Assembly (NCBI RefSeq): GCF_002001005.1 | Contig: NZ_MUNX01000082.1 | Span: 1-41,693, forward strand | Source of the DNA: Flavobacterium sp. A45 | GTDB lineage: Bacteria; Bacteroidota; Bacteroidia; Flavobacteriales; Flavobacteriaceae | Direction: 5' to 3' | Length of the DNA stretch: 41,693 bases | Part shown: one piece after another, positions 31,886 through 40,528 of the stretch | How the letters are laid out: the number at the start of each line of letters is the position of its first letter | Numbering within the stretch: position 1 is the first letter of the stretch | The notes under the pieces: model-generated | What the model saw: only the letters and a program-made list of their open reading frames with translations | What the model was told of the DNA's origin: nothing | The model's database searches: none | Position numbers and translations under genes: made by a program

Positions 31886-33076
31886 TTACCCAATACTTGG
31901 AATAGCAACCATTTCGTTTGTGTCTGCTTTATAATCAACACCATCAAATCCAAAACCAAACAGATTGTAGAAATCACTTCTGTATCCTTCTAAATCTCCT
32001 AATTCAGCAAGATTTTCAGTAGTAGCCTCTAACCATAGTTTAGCAACTTGAGCCTGAACGTCATCACGCATTTCCCAATCGTCAATACGGATTCTTCCTT
32101 TATCATCAGTCAACATTGCTTCTCCCGTATATAGTCTTTCTTGATATAAACGTTGAATTTGTTCAATACACCCTTCGTGGATTCCTTTTTCTTTCATTAT
32201 TTTATACAATAAAGAAATATACAATGGAATAACCGGAATTGCTGAACTTGCTTGGGTTACCAAAGCCTTGTTTACAGAAACATAAGCTTTACCATTAATA
32301 TCGGCTAAACTATCAGTAATCGTGAATGCAGTAGCTTCTAAGTGATCTTTGGCACGACCGATTGTTCCTTTTCTATAAACAGCTTCAGTTAACGATGGTC
32401 CGATGTATGAATAAGCAACAGTTGTAGCACCTGGAGCCAATAAATTTTCAGCTTTCAAAGCATCAATCCACATAGCCCAATCTTCACCACCCATTACGGC
32501 AACTGTATTGGTAATATCATCCTCATTACAAGGCTCAATAGAAATTTCTGAAACTTTTCCAGTATGAAAATCAACTGTTTTATTGGTAAAAGTACTTCCA
32601 ATAGGTTTCAAAACAGAACGGTGCAAAACACCTGTGTTTGGATTTAATCTTACTGGTGAAGCAAGACTGTATATAATTAAGTCAACTTGACCTAAATCAG
32701 CTTTAATAAGATCTAAGGTTTGTCTTTTTACTTCATTTGAAAAAGCATCTCCGTTAATACTTTTTGCGTACAAACCTGCTTTATGAGCTTCTTTTTCAAA
32801 AGCAGCTGAATTGTACCAACCTGGAGAAGCAGTTTTTCCTTCAGAAGGTTCTTTTTCAAAAAACACACCAATTGTAGCGGCATCAGAACCAAAAGCACTT
32901 GTAATTCTTGAAGCCAAACCAAAACCAGTTGAAGCTCCAATAACCAATACTTTCTTAGCTCCAGCTATAGTTCCTTTTGATTTTACATATTCAATTTGAT
33001 TTTTAACACTTTGTTCGCTCCCTTTTGGTTGGGCTGTCAAACAAATAAATCCTCTCATTCTTGGTTCTATAATCAT
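31886..33076 (-). CDS. fabV: FabV/Ter family trans-2-enoyl-CoA/ACP reductase
   Basis: A 396-residue enoyl reductase of the FabV/Ter family, larger than FabI and with a different signature. The start MIIEPRMRGFICLTAQPKG is typical. The cofactor motif is KVLVIGASTGFGLASRI (residues 42-58). The catalytic Tyr234-x8-Lys243 lies in AVYRKGTIGRAKDHLEATA. C-terminal family blocks include RLYQERLY, GRIRIDDWEMR and the closing GFGFDGVDYKADTNE. It reduces trans-2-enoyl thioesters with NADH; related Bacteroidota enzymes act on enoyl-CoA (Ter), and other family members replace FabI. A full promoter lies upstream, overlapping the end of recN, so it is transcribed independently. Confidence 0.93.
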   Translation of the reverse strand: MIIEPRMRGFICLTAQPKGSEQSVKNQIEYVKSKGTIAGAKKVLVIGASTGFGLASRITSAFGSDAATIGVFFEKEPSEGKTASPGWYNSAAFEKEAHKAGLYAKSINGDAFSNEVKRQTLDLIKADLGQVDLIIYSLASPVRLNPNTGVLHRSVLKPIGSTFTNKTVDFHTGKVSEISIEPCNEDDITNTVAVMGGEDWAMWIDALKAENLLAPGATTVAYSYIGPSLTEAVYRKGTIGRAKDHLEATAFTITDSLADINGKAYVSVNKALVTQASSAIPVIPLYISLLYKIMKEKGIHEGCIEQIQRLYQERLYTGEAMLTDDKGRIRIDDWEMRDDVQAQVAKLWLEATTENLAELGDLEGYRSDFYNLFGFGFDGVDYKADTNEMVAIPSIG

Positions 33077-33149
33077 ATTATCAGTACGTTAATTTATATT
33101 ATATAATTTCAATTAATTGAATCTTTTAAAGCTTTTAAAATTGAATGGG

Positions 33150-33179
33150 CAAATATAGTCCAATTATTTAGTTCAACAA
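33150..33179 (-). promoter_or_regulatory. Promoter of fabV, inside the end of recN
   Basis: On the minus strand: TTG (33179-33177), a 19-nt spacer, and TATATTTG (33157-33150). The -33 element lies within the last codons of recN. A leader of roughly 65 nt precedes the fabV ATG. Confidence 0.72.
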
Positions 33180-34820
33180 GGCTTTTGCGTGATTTAAGGC
33201 CGAATCCGAAATAACGGTTCCAGACAGCATTTGTGCGATTTCCACAACTCGTTCATCGATCGTTAGTAATTTTAATTCTGATTGGGTGTCGTCACCAACA
33301 GTAGATTTAAACACTTTAAAATGCTCATTACCCTTAGCTGCAATTTGAGGCAAATGGGTTATTGCAAATATTTGCATCTGAGTACTCATTTCCTTCATAA
33401 TTTCTCCCATTCTATTGGCAATTTCCCCAGAAACACCTGTGTCAATTTCATCAAAAATCAATGTTGGCAATTTGGAATATTGTGCTAAAATCGCTTTTAC
33501 AGCCAGCATAATTCTTGACATCTCACCACCTGAAGCCACTTTTTTCAACAACCCAAAATCAGTTCCTTTATTGGCAGAAATTAAAAATTGTAACTCGTCT
33601 TTTCCATTTTCAAAATACGTTGGAGTGCTTTTTAATTCCATATTGAAACGCACATTTGGCATTCCCAAAGTCTCTAATATAGATATTAATTTTTGTGACA
33701 AAAGAGGAATCGCTTCCAACCTATTCTTATGTATAGTGTCGCAAATTTGATCAAGCTCCTTGATATTGTCATCAACCAGTTCGGTTAGTTTTGCGATCTC
33801 ATCGTCTATATTCCCCAATTCCAATACTGAGTTTTCTAATTTGGCTTGAATAACCAATAACTCATCTACAGTACTTACCTGGTGTTTCTTTTGCAAATTG
33901 TATATCAGTTGCAACTTTTGATTAATCAAATTTAATTGCTCAGGGTCATTGATTAATTTTTCAGAACAGCGGTTGAGTTCTGTTGCGATATCTTCAAACT
34001 CGATTTTCAAACTTGTTATCCTTTCGAATAACAAATTATAATCAGCAGAGAAAAGAGCAATTTTCTGAATGGCATTTTTTATTTCGTTCAAATTGTGAAA
34101 AACCCCAATTTGTTCTTCATTGGAGATAGCCAACGATTTATCAAGTGCTTCTTTAATAATTTCTACATTATTCAGTTGCTCATAATTTTCCTCTAAAAAT
34201 TCTTGTTCACCAGATTTTAGTTTGGCAGACACTAATTCTTCCAAAAGAAAAGTATTGTATTCTTGCTCTTTAGACGCTTCTGATTTTCTTTTGGTTAAGG
34301 CATTTAATTTGGACTTATTCGATTTGTAGTTTTTCAAAACCGATTGATAAATCACAATTGTATCTAAATTACCCGCAATAGCATCAATAATTTTGAATTG
34401 AACGTCCTCATCAGACAGTTCTTGAGTTTGCTGTTGTGAATGAATATCAATTAAATACAAACTTAGCTCTTGCAATTCCTGCAAATTAACAGGGCTATCA
34501 TTTATAAAAGCTCTGGATTTTCCGGAAGGCAAAATTTCTCTTCGAATGATTGTTTCCGGTTCGTAGTCTAAATCATTGGCTTCAAAAAAGGGAAGCAAAT
34601 TGTATTTGGATATATCAAAATGAGCCTCAATCACACATTTTTCTTCTTTATTTTTAAGTGAAGTCAAGTCGGCTCTTTTTCCCAAAGCCAAACCTAAAGC
34701 TCCTAATATTATCGATTTTCCCGCTCCTGTTTCTCCAGTAATTATCGAAAACCCTTTTGAAAAATCGATTGTCAATTTTTCGATTAAGGCATAGTTTTTT
34801 ATAGCTAGTGAAGTTATCAT
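33168..34820 (-). CDS. recN: DNA repair protein RecN
   Basis: A 550-residue SMC-like ATPase for double-strand break repair. The Walker A motif GETGAGKS is at residues 29-36, after the RecN start MITSLAIKNYALIEKLTIDF. HSQQQTQEL gives the family's Q-loop region. A central coiled-coil spans about 150-370, rich in Lys/Glu/Leu heptads. The C-terminal lobe has the ABC signature KKVASGGEMSRIMLAVKAIL, Walker B LPTLIFDEIDTGVSGE and the His-switch AITHLPQIAAKGNEHFKV. The length is normal. It is the last gene of the bamD-rpoZ-coaBC-porD-recN run, 51 nt after porD, and its 3' end contains the fabV promoter. Confidence 0.97.
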   Translation of the reverse strand: MITSLAIKNYALIEKLTIDFSKGFSIITGETGAGKSIILGALGLALGKRADLTSLKNKEEKCVIEAHFDISKYNLLPFFEANDLDYEPETIIRREILPSGKSRAFINDSPVNLQELQELSLYLIDIHSQQQTQELSDEDVQFKIIDAIAGNLDTIVIYQSVLKNYKSNKSKLNALTKRKSEASKEQEYNTFLLEELVSAKLKSGEQEFLEENYEQLNNVEIIKEALDKSLAISNEEQIGVFHNLNEIKNAIQKIALFSADYNLLFERITSLKIEFEDIATELNRCSEKLINDPEQLNLINQKLQLIYNLQKKHQVSTVDELLVIQAKLENSVLELGNIDDEIAKLTELVDDNIKELDQICDTIHKNRLEAIPLLSQKLISILETLGMPNVRFNMELKSTPTYFENGKDELQFLISANKGTDFGLLKKVASGGEMSRIMLAVKAILAQYSKLPTLIFDEIDTGVSGEIANRMGEIMKEMSTQMQIFAITHLPQIAAKGNEHFKVFKSTVGDDTQSELKLLTIDERVVEIAQMLSGTVISDSALNHAKALLN

Positions 34821-34871
34821 TTATAGATTTTTATGAGTAGATTGGATTAAATAAAAGAAATTATATAAAGA

Positions 34872-35753
34872 CTAATATTTTAACAATTGCCATTTTCCGG
34901 AGTTTGATGAAGATGTTTTGTTTAAACTATCCACCATATCATTTATTGCAACACTGGGACCTCCAGAAAAAATAGATACAATTTCATCTGATTTGGAGTC
35001 CATAAAAACGCGCAATAAATAGCAATTAGGTTTGGTGCTATTCAATTTGGACAAATTCATCAAAGAACCCTTAATAATTTCTTTGGCTTTCTTAAGGTCT
35101 TGGTGCATGGTATCGAGCCCTAAATAATATTGAAAACTGGATTGTCTTATTTCATTGTAAGTTGGCGACATTAAATCATTGATTAAAACAAATCTACTCA
35201 ATGTACCATCGGATTGATTCCATCCTTTATAACCACCTTGCTGAGCAAGATTGGCAATATTAATAGCTTCTTTATAATAGCGATCTCCAAACAATGGAAT
35301 AAAAGTATCGGCATCCATTCCTAAAATTATGTAACAATAAAATGATAATACTGAAACTAGATTTGAATCAAAACTTGTAGGATTGTATCTTAAATTCTCA
35401 AATTCAGTATAATTAAAAGTGAAATCCTTATCGTTAATATTCAAAACTGGTGAGGAATAAGTCGAATTGTAAATCCCTCTGGCAGATTGCACCTGAATAT
35501 TAGCCATAAATTGATCCGAGGTATAATTGGAAAGCGTAATATACATTGAACAATTCACTTTTTCTTTTTGAGAAAGTGATTGCCCAGTCCAGTCTGTTTT
35601 ATTGACAAACTCATTCATGGCAGTTTCCAGTGTTTTGAAAACCTGTTGATTGGCATTGCTTATTTTTTGGGTATTTAAAGTAACTGTACAATTCAGCTGT
35701 TGTGCCTGAATAAAGCCACAACTAAAAAATAAAAACAAAACAAATCTAACCAT
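34872..35753 (-). CDS. porD: DUF4835 protein, type IX secretion protein PorD
   Basis: A 293-residue exported protein (signal peptide MVRFVLFLFFSCGFIQAQ) of the DUF4835 family, named PorD in type IX secretion literature. Recognisable blocks are LNCTVTLNTQKISNANQQVFKTLETAMNEFVN, NCSMYITLSNYTSDQFMANIQVQSARGIYNSTYSSPVLN, FYCYIILGMDADTF, GWNQSDGTLSRFVLINDLMSPTYNEIRQSSFQYYLGLDTM, and the closing VFMDSKSDEIVSIFSGG. It probably acts in the periplasm or at the outer membrane; its precise role in secretion is not established. Its start overlaps the end of coaBC by 8 nt, so the two are translationally coupled. This location between coaBC and recN is conserved in Bacteroidota. Confidence 0.9.
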   Translation of the reverse strand: MVRFVLFLFFSCGFIQAQQLNCTVTLNTQKISNANQQVFKTLETAMNEFVNKTDWTGQSLSQKEKVNCSMYITLSNYTSDQFMANIQVQSARGIYNSTYSSPVLNINDKDFTFNYTEFENLRYNPTSFDSNLVSVLSFYCYIILGMDADTFIPLFGDRYYKEAINIANLAQQGGYKGWNQSDGTLSRFVLINDLMSPTYNEIRQSSFQYYLGLDTMHQDLKKAKEIIKGSLMNLSKLNSTKPNCYLLRVFMDSKSDEIVSIFSGGPSVAINDMVDSLNKTSSSNSGKWQLLKY

Positions 35754-36957
35754 AAAAGTGTGCTATTACTTTGTTTAAAATATCATCGGCCACAGCCTCT
35801 TTGGATTTTAAATCCATCGATTCTATTCTAAATGCACTATCAATAAAGGTAACTTTGTTGGTGTTTTTGCCAAATCCAGCTCCTTCATCTTGCAACGAAT
35901 TAAGAACTATCAAATCTAAGTTTTTTTTCTGGATTTTTGCTTTAGCATTTTCAATTTCATTTTCTGTTTCTAAAGCAAAGCCAATTAAAAACTGTTTTTT
36001 CTTAATTTCCCCAAGCGAAGCCAGAATATCTTTGGTCTTCTCTAGTTCGATAGTAAAATCATCTGCAGCTTTTTTTATTTTTTGCGAAGCCACATACTTT
36101 GGTCTATAATCAGCTACAGCAGCAGCAGCAATAGCCACATCAACCTCTTTATAATATTGATGACAAGCTTCATACATTTCCTGTGCAGAAATCACAGGAA
36201 TCACTTGAACTAAAGGATGATTTAATTTACAATGAGTTGGTCCCGAAATCAATACAACTGATGCACCAAGATTGGCAGCACTTTGGGCAATATCAAATCC
36301 CATCTTTCCTGAAGAATGGTTTCCAATAAAACGTACAGGATCGATTGCTTCGTATGTAGGACCTGCGGTGATTAATATTTTCTTTCCTTTTAGGGGCAAT
36401 TTACTTTCAAGATCAGCTTCCAAAAACGAAACAATGTTTTCAGGTTCAGCCATTCGTCCTTCACCAGATAAACCACTAGCCAATTCCCCATTTTCGGCAG
36501 GAATCATTGTATTTCCAAACGCTTTTAAAGTTCTAAAACTTTCTAGTGTAGAAGGATGGATATACATATCTAAATCCATTGCCGGTGCAAAATAAACAGG
36601 ACATTTAGCCGATAGATAACAGGCAATCAAAAGATTATCGCACAAACCATTAGCCATTTTGGACAACGTATTGGCAGTTGCAGGCGCAATAACCATCAAA
36701 TCTGCCCAAAGTCCTAATTCTACATGACTATTCCATTCCTCGTTTTTTTCATCTTTATTGTAAAATTCAGAAAAAACGGGATTCTTGGATAGTGTAGATA
36801 AAGTAAGTGGAGTTATAAAATCCTTAGAAGCAGGTGTCATTATCACTTGGACATGTGCACCTGCTTTTATGAAGAGTCTAACTAATGAAGCCGTTTTATA
36901 TGCAGCAATTCCGCCAGAAATCCCTAGCAAAATCTTTTTTCCGCTTAAAACTGACAT
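35746..36957 (-). CDS. coaBC: Bifunctional phosphopantothenoylcysteine decarboxylase / phosphopantothenate-cysteine ligase
   Basis: A 403-residue two-domain enzyme for two consecutive steps of coenzyme A synthesis. The CoaC half (residues 1-185) is a flavin-binding decarboxylase: KILLGISGGIAAYKTASLVR, the active-site His in EEWNSHVELGLWADLMVIAPATANTLSKMANGLCDNLL, and the substrate clamp Asn-Gly region PAENGELASGLSGEGRMAEPE. The CoaB half (about 186-403) is the CTP-dependent ligase: KILITAGPTYEAIDPVRFIGNHSSGKMGFDIA, VAIAAAAVADYRP and LIGFALETEN. Both halves look intact. The gene lies 8 nt after rpoZ and overlaps porD by 8 nt, in the conserved bamD operon. Confidence 0.96.
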   Translation of the reverse strand: MSVLSGKKILLGISGGIAAYKTASLVRLFIKAGAHVQVIMTPASKDFITPLTLSTLSKNPVFSEFYNKDEKNEEWNSHVELGLWADLMVIAPATANTLSKMANGLCDNLLIACYLSAKCPVYFAPAMDLDMYIHPSTLESFRTLKAFGNTMIPAENGELASGLSGEGRMAEPENIVSFLEADLESKLPLKGKKILITAGPTYEAIDPVRFIGNHSSGKMGFDIAQSAANLGASVVLISGPTHCKLNHPLVQVIPVISAQEMYEACHQYYKEVDVAIAAAAVADYRPKYVASQKIKKAADDFTIELEKTKDILASLGEIKKKQFLIGFALETENEIENAKAKIQKKNLDLIVLNSLQDEGAGFGKNTNKVTFIDSAFRIESMDLKSKEAVADDILNKVIAHFYG

Positions 36958-36965
36958 TAGATTGA

Positions 36966-37283
36966 TTATTTATTTGCTTCTCTGTGGTAAATTTTACCAT
37001 CTAACCATTCTTGAACGGCCAAAGCGTGTGGTTTTGGAAGTTTTTCATAGAATTTAGAAACTTCAATTTGCTCTTTATTTTCAAAAACTTCTTCTAAACT
37101 ATCATTGTAAGTTGCAAATTCTTCTAATTTCTCAGTCAATTCTTTTTTGATTTCAGAATTGATTTGATTTGCTCTTTTAGCCATAATTGTTATCGCCTCA
37201 TACACATTTCCAGTAGGTTCTTCAATAACTGTTTTATTGTAAGTTATTGTATTTACTGGAGCATTTGTCTTTTTTAAATCCAT
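36966..37283 (-). CDS. rpoZ: DNA-directed RNA polymerase omega subunit (Rpb6-like)
   Basis: A 105-residue small RNA polymerase subunit of the Bacteroidota type, which resembles Rpb6 more than proteobacterial omega. The core helix VYEAITIMAKRANQINSEIKKELTEKLEEFA (residues about 27-58) is the conserved omega motif that clamps the beta' C-terminus. The tail ends with KFYEKLPKPHALAVQEWLDGKIYHR, a block typical of this phylum. It lies 8 nt after bamD and 8 nt before coaBC, the usual arrangement. No unusual features are seen. Confidence 0.92.
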   Translation of the reverse strand: MDLKKTNAPVNTITYNKTVIEEPTGNVYEAITIMAKRANQINSEIKKELTEKLEEFATYNDSLEEVFENKEQIEVSKFYEKLPKPHALAVQEWLDGKIYHREANK

Positions 37284-37291
37284 GACTTTAT

Positions 37292-38086
37292 TTATTTATT
37301 ATATTTTTGCAATTCAACGTCAATTTGTGCTAACATTTCGTCAGCTTTCTTTTTGTATTCTGTATTTGGTTTAAATTTAACCAAATTATTGTAACTCGTT
37401 TTAGCCGTATTTAATCGATCTTCCATTTTTGAAGGAACACTGTTTATTGCTAATAAAAAAGCTGAATCCAATTTGTAGTACAACGCTTTTTCTTTAAAAG
37501 GAGTTCCAGGATAATCTGCAATAAAATTATCAAAAGCGATAATAGCCGATTTATAATTTGAAATTCTATTGTATTCTAATGCGTTTTCATAAACTTTACG
37601 CTCAATCTTTTCATTTAACTTTCTTGATGTTGCATTAGCTTCAGCAATATATTGAGAATTTGGATAACGGTCGATAAACCCTTGAATCTTTTCTATTGCC
37701 TTAAAAGTGTCTGTTTGATCAATACTGTAAACTGGTGACAGCATCGAATAACTTTGCGCTCCTAAATAAGCACACTCTTCAGCTTTTTCACTTTTTGGAT
37801 AACCAGAAACAAAACTATCAAATTGATACCCTGCCAAATAATATTGTTTGGTCTTGTAACACGATTGGGCATACATGTAAAATAATTTTTCTCCTTGAGG
37901 CTTTCCTCTGTATGCTGGCGCTAATTGCTCAAAAAGTCGAATCGCTTTTGAATATTTTCCTGCATCGTATAATTTGGTTGCAACATCAAACTTTACTGCG
38001 ACGTCTTCATTCTTCAATGCAGCCTGATAATCACTACAAGAATACAAAAAGAGAGCAACAAGTAATACAGATATTATTTTTTTCAT
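37292..38086 (-). CDS. bamD: Outer membrane protein assembly factor BamD
   Basis: A 264-residue lipoprotein of the BAM complex that inserts beta-barrel proteins in the outer membrane. MKKIISVLLVALFLYSC gives a lipobox with lipidation at Cys17. Five TPR-like repeats follow: KLYDAGKYSKAIRLFEQLAP, FYMYAQSCYKTKQYYLAGYQFDSFVSGYP, AEECAYLGAQSY, IQGFIDRYPNSQYIAEA and SNYKSAIIAFDNFIADYPGTPFKEKALYYKLDSAF. I chose the ATG at 38086 rather than 38155 because the longer version places promoter-region residues before the signal peptide. It is the first gene of the operon continuing through rpoZ, coaBC, porD and recN, with a full promoter at 38153-38182. Confidence 0.93.
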   Translation of the reverse strand: MKKIISVLLVALFLYSCSDYQAALKNEDVAVKFDVATKLYDAGKYSKAIRLFEQLAPAYRGKPQGEKLFYMYAQSCYKTKQYYLAGYQFDSFVSGYPKSEKAEECAYLGAQSYSMLSPVYSIDQTDTFKAIEKIQGFIDRYPNSQYIAEANATSRKLNEKIERKVYENALEYNRISNYKSAIIAFDNFIADYPGTPFKEKALYYKLDSAFLLAINSVPSKMEDRLNTAKTSYNNLVKFKPNTEYKKKADEMLAQIDVELQKYNK

Positions 38087-38110
38087 TTTATTCACTGATT
38101 TTATTTTTAT

Positions 38111-38128
38111 TGCATAATACATTATGCA
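38111..38128. repeat. 18-bp palindrome in the bamD leader
   Basis: TGCATAAT (38111-38118) and ATTATGCA (38121-38128) are perfect inverse copies separated by AC. They lie 25 nt before the bamD ATG and downstream of the predicted transcript start. Confidence 0.85.
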
Positions 38129-38134
38129 GTAAAA

Positions 38135-38153
38135 GCCACCAAAGTTAGGTGGC
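38135..38153 (-). terminator. Possible terminator hairpin of dapA
   Basis: GCCACC (38135-38140) and GGTGGC (38148-38153) pair around a 7-nt loop, followed on the minus strand by TTTTA. The hairpin overlaps the -7 box and transcript start of the bamD promoter. Confidence 0.5.
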
Positions 38154-38182
38154 AAATTTAGTTATTAATTTAGGTATTACAA
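38153..38182 (-). promoter_or_regulatory. Promoter of the bamD-rpoZ-coaBC-porD-recN operon
   Basis: On the minus strand: TTG (38182-38180), a 19-nt spacer, and TAAATTTG (38160-38153), a complete Bacteroidota promoter. The leader before bamD would be about 60 nt and contains the 18-bp palindrome. Confidence 0.8.
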
Positions 38183-38215
38183 AATATTTCTTTATTTTAA
38201 AAAAAACGTGTCTTT

Positions 38216-39103
38216 TTATGTGTTTTTGACCATTTTCTTAACAAAAAAATCCAATCTATTTGCCAAAGATTCATCTACAGAAACCAATGGTAAGCGAACA
38301 ACATTCTCTGCAATACCAAGAATCCTGAACACCTCTTTGATACCTGCTGGATTACCTTGTTCAAAAATCATATCGATACAATCCGCTAACAAATAATGCA
38401 ATTTAAAGGCATCATCTACTTTTCTGTTCAATCCCAATCGAATCATTTCGGAAAATTCTTTTGGAAAACCTTGCCCTATTACTGATATAACTCCTGATCC
38501 ACCAGCTAAAACAATTGGCAATGCAATCATATCGTCACCCGAAATTACCAAAAAATCTTTAGGTTTATCTTTTATAAGCTGCATTGCCTGGACCAAATCT
38601 CCAGCTGCTTCTTTTATAGCCACAACATTTTCAAAATCATTTGCGAGTCTAATAACTGTTGACGGCAGCATATTACTAGATGTTCTTCCTGGTACATTGT
38701 AAAGTATTACCGGAATCGGAGAGGCTTCAGAAACTGCTTTAAAATGCTGATAAATCCCTTCTTGACTAGGCTTGTTATAATATGGGGAAACTGATAAAAT
38801 TGCTTCAAACGCTGATAAATCTCTTGTTCGCAGTTCCTCTACAACTTTTAACGTATTATTCCCTCCTACTCCAAGAACTAATGGCAGTCTGCCCGCATTC
38901 ACTTCGATTATCGTAGCGATTACCAGTTCTTTTTCATCAGCTGACAGTGTAGCATTTTCTGCTGTAGTGCCAAGCACAACAAGATATTCAACCCCGCCAT
39001 CTATCGAAAAATTGACGATTCTTCTTAAAGCTTCAACATCAATTGTAAAATCGTTATTAAACGGCGTTACTAGGGCAACTCCTGTTCCTATTAATGATTG
39101 CAT
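38216..39103 (-). CDS. dapA: 4-hydroxy-tetrahydrodipicolinate synthase
   Basis: A 295-residue class I aldolase that condenses pyruvate with aspartate semialdehyde, the first committed step to diaminopimelate and lysine. The Schiff-base lysine is Lys164 in [11 protein letters not shown], the catalytic Tyr135 and Arg140 are in [12 protein letters not shown], and the substrate-binding [10 protein letters not shown] is at residues 45-54. Further blocks are [17 protein letters not shown] and [21 protein letters not shown]. The length and barrel pattern are normal. It lies 8 nt after a small conserved gene with which it is probably cotranscribed. The bamD operon starts just downstream with its own promoter. 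Confidence 0.96.
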   Translation of the reverse strand: MQSLIGTGVALVTPFNNDFTIDVEALRRIVNFSIDGGVEYLVVLGTTAENATLSADEKELVIATIIEVNAGRLPLVLGVGGNNTLKVVEELRTRDLSAFEAILSVSPYYNKPSQEGIYQHFKAVSEASPIPVILYNVPGRTSSNMLPSTVIRLANDFENVVAIKEAAGDLVQAMQLIKDKPKDFLVISGDDMIALPIVLAGGSGVISVIGQGFPKEFSEMIRLGLNRKVDDAFKLHYLLADCIDMIFEQGNPAGIKEVFRILGIAENVVRLPLVSVDESLANRLDFFVKKMVKNT

Positions 39104-39111
39104 AATTTAAA

Positions 39112-39630
39112 TTATAATTTGTTTAATATTTTTAAGTATCTAAACAACTCGTGGGTAAATCCTTTATAATCTTCCAGAGTTGTGTTTATCAATAAATGAT
39201 TCAGTCTTTTATCTACAGTTGAAAAACCAGTCTTAAATTTCGCCTTCGAATTATGTGTTAAAAGCAACAAAATAGGCTTCTCCACATTATAATAATTAAT
39301 CAATAAATCAAATTCATCTGAGATAAATTCTTTTATCTCTGGTTGAGTAAATTCGCACTGCATATTTAATTTTTGCAAACTGAATGTGGGATGAGAATAC
39401 ACTTCTTTCTCTTTTAAAATATCACGGTAAGCAATAATTTTAATACTATCTTCATCAATTCCATTGAAAATAATTTCTCTTTTTAATGCATCTGTCTCTA
39501 AAAATTTACTTTCATCAACAACCAAGCCAATTTTCAAAGCAGGGCAACTTAAAGACTCTTCTTTAACGTTACCTAGTTGTTTTTTCAAGGTTTTTTTTAA
39601 TAAAAAGCTCTTTATATAATTTAAAAACAT
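39112..39630 (-). CDS. Small conserved Bacteroidota protein (possibly DUF6913)
   Basis: A 172-residue protein with no signal peptide. The N-terminus is basic (FLNYIKSFLLKKTLKKQLGN). An alpha/beta core follows: KIGLVVDESKFLETDALKREIIF, DSIKIIAYRDILKEK, then EFDLLINYYNVEKPILLLLTHNSKAKFKTGFS and RLNHLLINTTLEDYKGFTHELFRYLKIL. This looks like the family named DUF6913, which I recall lying next to dapA in Flavobacteria; I am not certain of the number. No catalytic motif is evident. It sits 8 nt upstream of dapA and divergent from the 5'-nucleotidase gene, with a -7 box at 39649-39656. Confidence 0.65.
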   Translation of the reverse strand: MFLNYIKSFLLKKTLKKQLGNVKEESLSCPALKIGLVVDESKFLETDALKREIIFNGIDEDSIKIIAYRDILKEKEVYSHPTFSLQKLNMQCEFTQPEIKEFISDEFDLLINYYNVEKPILLLLTHNSKAKFKTGFSTVDKRLNHLLINTTLEDYKGFTHELFRYLKILNKL

Positions 39631-39648
39631 AGTACTTTTACAAGATTA

Positions 39649-39656
39649 CAAATTTA
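39649..39656 (-). promoter_or_regulatory. -7 box for the small gene-dapA unit
   Basis: The minus strand reads TAAATTTG, an exact match, ending 18 nt before the ATG at 39630. No TTG is seen at the expected -33 position. Confidence 0.45.
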
Positions 39657-39677
39657 ATTATTTAAGTTACATTTAAG

Positions 39678-40457
39678 ATGGTAAATCTAAAAAACTACAA
39701 CGACTTTTTAAAACTTTTTGTTATATTCTTAACACTTTCTTCTATTATTTCTTGCAGCACCAAAAGTTTAAGTGTCACAAAAATTGAAGGCAAACAAATT
39801 CCGATTACAGGAAAAGAAAATCAAAATACTGAGATAGAAAACTTTATCACACCATATCGCGAACGAATAAACAGCGATCTTGACAAAGTTCTTGCGTACA
39901 ATCCGGAGACATTAGAAAAAAGTAAAGGAAAATGGCAAACTAACATAGGTAATTTCATCTCGGATGTTACTTTATCAAGAGGAAACACCGTTTTTAATAA
40001 AAGAGAAAATAAAAATATAGACATCTGTTTACTTAATCATGGAGGCATACGTTCTATATTGCCCAAAGGCAATATTACTGCAAGAACAGCTTATGAAATA
40101 ATGCCTTTTGAAAATACTCTTTTTGTAATTTCTTTAAAGGGTGAGCAGGTTAAGGAAATAGCCGACTTTCTAATTGCTGATAAAAAACCGCATCCTCTCT
40201 CTGGTCTTACTTTTAGCATTGATAAGAACAATCAGGCCAAAAATATTTTAGTGCAAGGCAAGCCCCTAGACACTGATAAGATTTATTATGTAGCAACGAA
40301 TGATTACTTAATAAACGGAGGAGACAATATGGCTTTCTTCCAAAAAGGAATTCAAAAATTTGATTTAGAATACAAACTAAGAAATGTATTAATTGATTAT
40401 TTTATTGAAGTAGACACTGTAACAGTCAAAAATGACACTAGAATATCAGTAGAGTAA
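39678..40457 (+). CDS. Lipoprotein with 5'-nucleotidase C-terminal domain
   Basis: A 259-residue protein corresponding to the substrate-binding C-terminal half of a 5'-nucleotidase/UDP-sugar hydrolase. The signal ends in a lipobox-like SSIISC (Cys26). The domain shows KWQTNIGNFISDVTLSRG, the nucleoside-binding NHGGIRSILPKGNITARTAYEIMPFENTLFVISLKGEQV and the closing VATNDYLINGGDNMAFF, the classic C-terminal signature. The metal-binding half is absent here and is encoded as a separate protein 71 nt downstream. Together the two would make a complete enzyme releasing phosphate from extracellular nucleotides. The order, C-terminal half first, is the reverse of the fused form. Confidence 0.9.
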   Translation: MVNLKNYNDFLKLFVIFLTLSSIISCSTKSLSVTKIEGKQIPITGKENQNTEIENFITPYRERINSDLDKVLAYNPETLEKSKGKWQTNIGNFISDVTLSRGNTVFNKRENKNIDICLLNHGGIRSILPKGNITARTAYEIMPFENTLFVISLKGEQVKEIADFLIADKKPHPLSGLTFSIDKNNQAKNILVQGKPLDTDKIYYVATNDYLINGGDNMAFFQKGIQKFDLEYKLRNVLIDYFIEVDTVTVKNDTRISVE

Positions 40458-40528
40458 TTTTTGGTTTACTATTTCAAAATAATGATTTAACACCTTATAC
40501 ATTCCATAAATTTTCAATGTAAAACCCA

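Noticed and set aside
33415..33750. Rightward open frame of 111 codons
   Set aside because: It is antisense to the Walker B and signature region of recN.
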